A stretch of 25,934 nt of DNA from Candidatus Omnitrophota bacterium (GTDB taxonomy: Bacteria > Verrucomicrobiota > Verrucomicrobiia > Limisphaerales > UBA1319): positions 1 to 25,934 of the forward strand of contig JAMCZD010000302.1 of NCBI GenBank assembly GCA_023473405.1, in the 5' to 3' direction. Both the position numbers and the translations under genes were made by a program. The notes below the pieces were generated by a model. The model was given only the letters and a program-made list of their open reading frames with translations. It was not told the origin of the DNA and searched no databases. The first letter of the stretch is position 1. The number at the start of each line of letters is the position of its first letter. Below are positions 1 to 4,736 of this stretch, one piece after another.

Positions 1-99
1 TGTGCATTTCCGCGAGGTCGAATCCAGGGGGATCAAACCGGCGCTGAGCGCCAGTCCGAGAGTTCCTTTGACAAAGTCACGGCGATTAACGTCTTTCAT
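1..99 (-). CDS. Tat-exported protein, N-terminal fragment (cut by window edge)
   Basis: The reverse strand reads ATG at 99 and stays open to the window edge, giving 33 residues that begin MKDVNRRDFVKGTLGLALSA. This is a textbook twin-arginine signal (N-R-R-D-F-V-K followed by a hydrophobic stretch), so the protein is folded in the cytoplasm and exported by Tat. In Verrucomicrobiota such leaders are typical of Gfo/Idh/MocA oxidoreductases and TIM-barrel sugar isomerases, but the mature domain lies outside the window, so no function can be assigned. The gene is divergent from the prepilin gene at 389. The 289 bp between them carry no convincing gene; a 75-codon reverse ORF there has no recognisable features. 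Confidence 0.75.
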   Translation of the reverse strand, partial: MKDVNRRDFVKGTLGLALSAGLIPLDSTSRKCT

Positions 100-388
100 A
101 AGTGGTTAGATGCCTATCATTGGAGCCATCGGAAGCGAAAAGCAAGCCGGGATTAATCGAGTTACCGGCGGCAAAACTCAGTTTGTCCTTCAAAAGTCTT
201 GCCCATCCACCAAAATAACGCACAGTATTTCCAGAGCCCATGCATTGTTATATTGATCCGGAACCATTGCCGATTCATCATTCCCTTATGAAAACTCGCT
301 TTGTCTCCGGTCTCCGAGTTCAGGACAATAAATACTGTTAGGCAGAAACCGTGAGTTCGTCGCGCGGGTCTTGTCAAACAGGAATACA

Positions 389-1234
389 ATGAAGCTGCGA
401 TTGGAAGTCCTCGGTCAGCTTGTTCCTTGGACTGCCCCGAACTGTTTACGCCAACAGATACTGCTCATTCGCCTAGCAATCAACGCGTTCACTCTTATCG
501 AGTTGCTCGTCGTGATCGGGATCATCGCCCTGCTGGCCGCTTTGCTGCTCCAAAGTCTGGCCCGGGCCAAAGCTACCGCACAGTCTACGGTCTGCAAGAG
601 CAATCTGCGGCAGTTGGGGTTGAGCTTGCAGATGTTTCTTTCGGAAAATCACTACTACCCTGTGAATCCCTTTCAAACGCAGCCCCTAAGCCCGCCAAGT
701 TCTGACCGGTTATGGCTTGGCAAATTGGTGCGTGAGGGGCTTGGCATCTCCCAGCCTTCGACGAATTTCCACCAACAAGGAGTGTGGCGTTGCCCCTCCG
801 CTCGATGGAGCGATTCTATGCGGCGCGGTGATGTCACGCAATTGACTGACTACGGCTACAATGACGATAAGGTTACCGGCAAGGGGCCGAAAGACGCAGC
901 CAACAAATTTGGGCTGGAGGGTCACTATGTTCCAGATGCGAACTTGGCGTCAACTTGGCCCTTCAGGCCGATCGCCGAGTCCGAGGTGGTTGCCCCCGGC
1001 GACATGATGGCTATAGGAGATTGCTTCGAGGGCAACGCGCTGTTCCGGCGTACATCGATTGATTTCTTTGAAGATCTTGGAAACACACTGACCCGTCACC
1101 AAGGCAAGGGCAACGTGGTGTTTTGCGACGGCCATGTCGAATCGCCGACACTGAAGTTTCTGTTTGAAGACACGACCGATACGGCCCTGGCGCGTTGGAA
1201 CCGCGACCATCAGCCACACCCTGAGAAATGGTAA
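389..1234 (+). CDS. Prepilin-type N-terminal cleavage/methylation domain protein (type II pseudopilin-like)
   Basis: A secreted or membrane-anchored pilin-like protein of 281 residues. A leader of about 33 residues precedes the class III signal A-FTLIELLVVIGIIALLAALLL, with the conserved Glu at position +5 needed for methylation and assembly. Ala, not the usual Gly, precedes the cleavage site, which is common in Verrucomicrobia and Planctomycetes. The segment after the helix (CKSNLRQLGLSLQMF) and the C-terminal H-QGKGNVVFC-DGH match the H-x9-DG architecture of the large DUF1559/pseudopilin families of the PVC group. I chose ATG 389 because AGGA lies seven bases upstream; an in-frame TTG at 371 has no such site. 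The exact role (pilus, secretion or surface protein) is unknown. Many paralogues per genome are usual. Confidence 0.85.
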   Translation: MKLRLEVLGQLVPWTAPNCLRQQILLIRLAINAFTLIELLVVIGIIALLAALLLQSLARAKATAQSTVCKSNLRQLGLSLQMFLSENHYYPVNPFQTQPLSPPSSDRLWLGKLVREGLGISQPSTNFHQQGVWRCPSARWSDSMRRGDVTQLTDYGYNDDKVTGKGPKDAANKFGLEGHYVPDANLASTWPFRPIAESEVVAPGDMMAIGDCFEGNALFRRTSIDFFEDLGNTLTRHQGKGNVVFCDGHVESPTLKFLFEDTTDTALARWNRDHQPHPEKW

Positions 1235-1249
1235 CGCCCAACGTTCAAA

Positions 1250-1330
1250 GGAATGTAGAGAACACGGGAGGCTGGTAGCGGGCCTCGGATTGGCAACAAG
1301 GTAAACAGCCTCCCGCGTTCCTTGCATTCC
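1250..1330. repeat. Large imperfect stem-loop (25-bp arms)
   Basis: Positions 1250-1274 and 1306-1330 are inverted copies matching at 21 of 25 positions; several mismatches would be G-U pairs in RNA. The loop is 31 nt. The element starts 15 bp after the prepilin stop. It has no T-tract, so it is a poor intrinsic terminator and looks more like a dispersed palindromic element or a 3'-end mRNA structure. The assignment rests only on the inverted repeat. Confidence 0.6.
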
Positions 1331-1344
1331 CCGGTTGGACATAG

Positions 1345-1556
1345 GCGCCATCCCGACGGGATCCCAGCCATTAGCCGGGGGTTGCGCGAGGCACGAGCGC
1401 CACCCCCGGAACGTGAACGTAAATCAAATCCGATCCCGGAGGGATCGCAGAGGGCGCTGGCATCCCTCCGGGGTGCGGGGTTCATTTTCATCAGCAACCG
1501 GCGGTGTCGCTCCGCTCAACCACCGGCTAATCGCTGTGAACCCTGCGGGTTCGGTG
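1345..1556. repeat. Cluster of short palindromes (probable dispersed repeat element)
   Basis: Several tight palindromes occur in about 210 bp. They are ATCCC-gac-GGGAT (1350-1362), CCGGGGGT paired with ACCCCCGG (1375-1382 / 1402-1409), GATCCC-gga-GGGATC (1432-1446), GCATCCC-tcc-GGGGTGC (1460-1476) and GAACCC-tgc-GGGTTC (1538-1552). Four of the five have exactly three loop bases. Both strands have open frames here, but the translations are rich in R, P and G and low in information, which fits repeat DNA and not a protein gene. The cluster abuts the truncated recombinase that follows. Whether it is a multicopy element cannot be judged from one window. Confidence 0.6.
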
Positions 1557-1577
1557 GATGCGATCTTATCAACGAAT

Positions 1578-1804
1578 GTCCGCTTTCCATGACCCAATCT
1601 CCATGCGGGCGGCTGCTTGGCCTGGGTAATGAAATCCCGCGCCAATGCCTTGCAGACCGGCGCTCGGCTGCGCCGGCAGAAATTCAAATACCAGCGCGGG
1701 GTTATGGTGTAGCGCTCGAATTCTTCGGGCCGCAACGGCGCGACTGCGAGCGCAGCCGGCCAGCCCGTAAAGTCCAGGGGCGGGTCGGGTTTCGCAGTTG
1801 TCAT
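1578..1804 (-). pseudogene. Truncated integron-type tyrosine recombinase (N-terminal SAM-like domain only)
   Basis: On the reverse strand, ATG at 1804 is preceded by a strong GGAGG. The first 75 or so codons read like the N-terminal core-binding domain of an integron or phage integrase. Key segments are FTGWPAALAVAPLRPEEFERY, TPRWYLNFCRRSRAPV and ARDFITQAKQPPAWRL. Around 1578 the similarity stops and the frame runs into the palindrome cluster. The catalytic domain with its R, H, R and Y residues is entirely absent. The fragment therefore cannot recombine DNA and is best read as a relic of a once-complete integrase interrupted or replaced by repeat DNA. A standalone small DNA-binding protein is possible but less likely. 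The family call comes from motif recognition only. Confidence 0.6.
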
Positions 1805-1992
1805 GAGCCTCCTTTCCACTTTGCCGATTCATAAAGAGGCTGAACTAACTGGCTCGACAAGTGAAAACCATCGCTAAACCTTTGATTTATGAAAACCAGC
1901 CTTGCTTCACCCAGCACCCTGAAACCCCAGTCCCATCGCGGTGTTCGGGCGAAAGCCAGTTTCGCATATTAAGACTGTTGGCCCAGAAACGC

Positions 1993-2457
1993 ATGAACAC
2001 TCGTGTATCTATTTGGCCATGGCTTTTGACTGTTACTCTCATCGCCTGCGTAGGTTTCCCGAGTTGGGCCGGCACTTCCAAGAATCCGCTGATTGGTCGA
2101 TGGCTTCTTCAACGGAAGGGTGTGGCCGCCGCCATGCCTTACAAGCTCGAATGGGAGTTTACGAAGGATGAGGTGGTTGTGCGGATCGTTCATAGTCCTG
2201 GAAACTCGAAGGAGGCTTCCCGGAACAAATACACCATCGATACAGACAAGAGCCCCAAATGGATCACGGTTACAATCGGTACCGAGAGTCCCGAGATCCG
2301 CCGAGGCATTTTTGAGATCGTTGGGGATGAGCTTCACCTGAAGCAAGCTATCGGCGGAGGTCCACGCCCTACAGACTTTGGCAAGGACGATTATTCAGTT
2401 CTTAAGAAATTGGGCCAACAAGACGGTCCAGCGAATCGGAACCAGCCCCATCGCTGA
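1993..2457 (+). CDS. Small secreted protein, TIGR03067-like
   Basis: A 154-residue protein whose first 27 residues form a Sec signal peptide (MNTRVSIWP, then a hydrophobic core, ending ..PSWA before GTSKN). The mature part begins LIGRWLLQRKG. It then carries the pattern Y-TID-x-DKSPKWITV...RGIFEIVGDELHLKQA...RPTDF, which resembles the TIGR03067 family common in Planctomycetes and Verrucomicrobia, whose function is unknown. The reading frame extends upstream to a GTG at 1861, but the signal peptide begins at the ATG at 1993, which I therefore chose even though no clear Shine-Dalgarno sequence precedes it. It is transcribed alone as far as can be seen. The next 279 bp hold no recognisable gene. 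Confidence 0.65.
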   Translation: MNTRVSIWPWLLTVTLIACVGFPSWAGTSKNPLIGRWLLQRKGVAAAMPYKLEWEFTKDEVVVRIVHSPGNSKEASRNKYTIDTDKSPKWITVTIGTESPEIRRGIFEIVGDELHLKQAIGGGPRPTDFGKDDYSVLKKLGQQDGPANRNQPHR

Positions 2458-2736
2458 CCTTTCTCGTTGGGCTGAGTCCGCATAGTAATGAGCATCGCGC
2501 GTAAGAGAGCGCTCGGATGGGTTCTCGTGGGAGCCGGGATTTGCCACGACTTTCACTGACTACCGATAATGTCCGTCGGATGTTTTATTTATGAACTGGC
2601 CGCCGAACAAACCGGCTGCAGGCAACGCCGGGATCGCGTCGCGATTGGCAATCGAATACCTTTGGCCCGGCGTGCCTGAGGCAGGACAGCCGGATCGGGC
2701 TTTTCATCGGCTCGATTGAGGTGGTATTCTGGGCGG

Positions 2737-2973
2737 GTGAAGTTCACGCGGTATTTTGAAGCGATGCGCGCACGGCCGGATCGGAGTTTCATCCGGGTCG
2801 AGTGGATCGAGCGCGTGGTTTCACATCCGGCAAAACGGCTGGTGCAGCACGATGGGCGGATCCGCTGCTGGGCCGAGATTGCCGAGATGGACGGACGTTA
2901 TCTCAGGGTTATATTGCTGCCTGACGGTTTGACTGTTCACAACGCATTTTTTGACCGCTCCTTCAAACCATGA
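2737..2973 (+). CDS. Small DUF4258-like protein, partner of DUF2283 gene
   Basis: A 78-residue basic protein starting KFTRYFEAMRARPDR, with a central HPAKRLVQHDGRIRCWAEI and the ending LLPDGLTVHNAFFDRSFKP. Its size, charge and position immediately before a DUF2283 gene match two-gene cassettes seen in Verrucomicrobia, Cyanobacteria and Proteobacteria; the first gene resembles DUF4258 toxin-like proteins. The start is uncertain: GTG at 2737 fits the domain start, and an in-frame TTG at 2716 would add seven residues. Its stop codon overlaps the start of the next gene in an ATGA (2970-2973), so the two are almost certainly translationally coupled. A toxin-antitoxin role is inference only. Confidence 0.65.
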   Translation: MKFTRYFEAMRARPDRSFIRVEWIERVVSHPAKRLVQHDGRIRCWAEIAEMDGRYLRVILLPDGLTVHNAFFDRSFKP

Positions 2974-3167
2974 AGATTCGATATTTTGACGATACGGACA
3001 CTTTGCACATCGAGTTTCGGCCCGCCGAGGTGGTCGAAACGCGAGACTTGGACGAGGACACGCTTCTGGACGTGGACAGAGAGGGGAAGATTTGCGGCAT
3101 CACGATCGAGCATGCCAAGCAGCGGACTGAAATCCCGAAGTTTTCTTACGAATACACGGTGGCCTAA
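2970..3167 (+). CDS. DUF2283 domain protein
   Basis: A 65-residue acidic protein: MKIRYFDDTDTLHIEF near the start, then a run rich in D and E (VVETRDLDEDTLLDVDREGKI), then CGITIEHAKQRTEI. The YD-x-x-D-x-L-x-I-x-F opening and the D-x-x-G-x-I-x-G-I-x-I-x-x-A centre are the hallmarks of DUF2283. The gene overlaps its upstream partner by ATGA, and its acidic composition contrasts with the basic partner, consistent with a protein complex. DUF2283 proteins are often found as putative antitoxins, but biochemical proof is limited. The length is normal for the family. Confidence 0.85.
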   Translation: MKIRYFDDTDTLHIEFRPAEVVETRDLDEDTLLDVDREGKICGITIEHAKQRTEIPKFSYEYTVA

Positions 3168-3195
3168 CCATCCGGCGTTATCGGGGTCCCTAGTA

Positions 3196-3222
3196 TTGAC
3201 ACAAGACGCCGTTGGGTAGAAT
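3196..3222 (+). promoter_or_regulatory. Putative sigma-70 promoter of the transposase remnant
   Basis: TTGACA (3196-3201) is followed after 15 bp by TAGAAT (3217-3222), which match the -35 perfectly and the -10 at five of six positions. The ATG of the broken transposase is at 3234, so a transcript would have almost no leader. The short spacing makes this a suboptimal promoter. Confidence 0.4.
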
Positions 3223-3233
3223 GCGAAGCCGGT

Positions 3234-3627
3234 ATGGCGAGAAAATTGCGCGTGGAATAGGAAGGGGCGATTTATCATGTGATGAATCGCGGCGACCGGC
3301 GTGAAGCGATATTCGAAGACGATGCCGACCGGGAGGTGTTCTTGGTGATCTTAGGCCAGGCCTGTCAGAAAACGGATTGGCAGGTGCATGCTTGGTGTTT
3401 GATGGGCAATCACTTTCATCTTGCAGTCGAAACGCCCAAGGCCAACCTGGTGGCCGGGATGAAATGGTTTTTGGGGGATCTACACGGGCAGGTTCAACCG
3501 GCGGCACAAACGGGGCGGCTGCCCCTTCAATCTTCATGCATTGGCCCTGGAACGGACCTTCGAGCCTACGCGGAGATTTGACTCAAGTTCGAACCTGGGG
3601 TATTACTTTGTATTGCTTGCCTGGTAA
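3234..3627 (+). pseudogene. REP-associated tyrosine transposase (RAYT, Y1_Tnp), broken
   Basis: From ATG 3234 the frame reads MARKLRVE, a TAG stop at 3258-3260, then EGAIYHVMNRGDRREAIF, and continues through KTDWQVHAWCLMGNHFHLAVETPKANLVAGMKWFLG. This is the N-terminal half of a Y1 transposase, with the metal-binding His-x-His (NHFHL) intact. There are three lesions. The first is the stop at codon 9, where homologues usually have Tyr. The second is a one-base excess in the G5 run at 3473-3477, after which the frame resumes as IYTGRFNRRHK. The third is loss of family similarity beyond RRHK, so the catalytic tyrosine region is missing. The restored frame ends at a TAA at 3625-3627. RAYTs normally mobilise short REP hairpins; this copy cannot be active. 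Confidence 0.85.
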
Positions 3628-3633
3628 GCAATA
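3611..3633. repeat. Perfect 8-bp hairpin at the end of the transposase relic
   Basis: TATTGCTT (3611-3618) and AAGCAATA (3626-3633) are perfect inverted copies separated by 7 nt. The hairpin sits exactly at the 3' end of the RAYT relic and includes its TAA. It may be a REP-like end of the element or a weak terminator; no T-tract follows. Confidence 0.45.
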
Positions 3634-3722
3634 AATGACAAGTCTGGCGGGTTCCCCGGCGCAACTTGAAACGGTGAACCGCGCGCCGACTCCGAGACTG
3701 CCTGCAAACGGACAAATTGCTT

Positions 3723-4253
3723 ATGCTCAAAAAGAATACCGTATTCTCCCGGTTAGATTGGCCATTGGGCCCCGGCTTGCCGGTCCTGGCCTGCCTGTTT
3801 GGAATCTCCTTCGTTCTGCTTAGCTTTCCGGCTGATGAAAAGGCTGAAGGCAAAAAGGCGTCTCCGCCACCGGCCAAGAGCCAGGCCGGCGCGAAGCATG
3901 TAACCGTTGCGGACTTGAAGGTGGACCCGGCCAAACTCCCGCCCGTCGCGAAGAAAAACGTTGATTTCACCAAGGAGATCAAACCGATTCTCAAAAAGGC
4001 CTGCATGGATTGCCACGGCGGCGATTCGCCCTTTGCCAATTTCCGGCTCACGGACCGGAAGAACGCCTTGAAGGGTGGGGATTCCGGGCCTGTAATCATT
4101 CCGGGCAAAAGCGCCCAAAGCGTTCTGATTTACTACGTGAGCCGGCTGGTGCCGGACATGGAGATGCCACCCGATTACGCGGGCAATTCGCTGACCAAGG
4201 AGCAAGTTGGCCTGCTGCGCGCCTGGATTGATCAAGGCGCCAAGTGGGAATAG
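3723..4253 (+). CDS. Secreted/anchored monohaem cytochrome c (Planctomycete cytochrome c, PSCyt1-type)
   Basis: A 176-residue protein with a basic N-terminus and a hydrophobic segment at about residues 18-36 (signal peptide or anchor). A Lys/Pro/Ala-rich linker follows, then one haem c domain. The haem motif is C94-M-D-C97-H98, preceded by VDFTKEIKPILKKA, and the probable axial Met lies in DMEMPPDYAG. The ending LTKEQVGLLRAWIDQGAKWE is typical of PF07635, which is usually fused to large PSD1/DUF1553 proteins or WD repeats; here it stands alone, so it probably acts as a periplasmic electron carrier. ATG 3723 was chosen over the TTG two codons upstream. The gene is convergent with the thioesterase gene and overlaps its 3' end by 22 bp. 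Confidence 0.85.
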   Translation: MLKKNTVFSRLDWPLGPGLPVLACLFGISFVLLSFPADEKAEGKKASPPPAKSQAGAKHVTVADLKVDPAKLPPVAKKNVDFTKEIKPILKKACMDCHGGDSPFANFRLTDRKNALKGGDSGPVIIPGKSAQSVLIYYVSRLVPDMEMPPDYAGNSLTKEQVGLLRAWIDQGAKWE

Positions 4254-4648
4254 AGGGCCTCGATAAACCACGCGGGGGGCCGGACCGGTTTCCCGTCCCG
4301 GTTGGTGAACGCGTGGATGGTATATCCGCGAGCCACGGCCGGCCCGTTTGCCGCATGCGTGATGCGGACCTGGCACCGCAAGCGTGCCCGGCCCTCGAGG
4401 TTGGCGGAGGCGGTCATCTCGAGTAAATCGTCGTATCGAGCCCGCCCGAGATACTCGACATGCGCCTCGACCAGCGGCAGAAAAACTCCTTTGGCCTCCA
4501 TGGCGGTGTAAGGCAGCCCCATCTTACGCATCAACTCGGTCCGCCCGCACTCGAACCATTCGAGCACGCGCGAATTGTAAAAGGTGCCCATCTGGTCCGT
4601 CTCGCTATACCGCACCCGGAACTGCACAACGTTTTCTATCAAGCTCAT
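4232..4648 (-). CDS. Acyl-CoA thioesterase, YbgC/4HBT family
   Basis: A 138-residue cytoplasmic hotdog-fold protein. The N-terminal FRVRYSETDQMGTFYNSRVLEWFECGRTE matches the YbgC/FadM signature Y-x-(D/E)-T-D-x-x-G, with the catalytic Asp in ETDQMG, and LPLVEAHVEYLGRARYDD follows as expected. Members hydrolyse short- or medium-chain acyl-CoA thioesters, and in Proteobacteria YbgC belongs to the Tol-Pal locus. No tol genes are visible here, so the substrate is open. The start at ATG 4648 is preceded by GAGG; a TTG 45 bases upstream would only add non-conserved residues. The gene is divergent from mutS with 88 bp between, and its 3' end overlaps the cytochrome gene. Confidence 0.85.
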   Translation of the reverse strand: MSLIENVVQFRVRYSETDQMGTFYNSRVLEWFECGRTELMRKMGLPYTAMEAKGVFLPLVEAHVEYLGRARYDDLLEMTASANLEGRARLRCQVRITHAANGPAVARGYTIHAFTNRDGKPVRPPAWFIEALYSHLAP

Positions 4649-4699
4649 ATCCTCGATTCCGTTCCAGCGTAGGTAATTCGCGGACCGGATCAATTTTTT

Positions 4700-4729
4700 T
4701 TCGACCTGCCCCGTCCGATCCGCTAACCT
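4700..4729 (+). promoter_or_regulatory. Possible mutS promoter
   Basis: TTCGAC (4700-4705), an 18-bp spacer and TAACCT (4724-4729) sit immediately before the mutS ATG at 4737, downstream of an eight-T run. If real, the mutS mRNA would be nearly leaderless. The match to consensus is weak. Confidence 0.25.
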
Positions 4730-4736
4730 GCGTTCG

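Noticed and set aside
162..389. Reverse 75-codon ORF between the Tat-protein gene and the prepilin gene
   Set aside because: No motif, no clear ribosome site and unusual composition; it overlaps the region that must hold the two divergent promoters.
1322..1834. Forward 170-codon ORF over the palindrome cluster
   Set aside because: The translation is dominated by Arg, Pro, Gly and Ser, lacks a motif or ribosome site, and follows the palindromes; the reverse strand carries the better-supported recombinase fragment.
3753..4376. Reverse 207-codon ORF opposite the cytochrome gene
   Set aside because: It is antisense to a gene with clear haem motifs and reads as an Arg/Gly/Pro-rich shadow frame.
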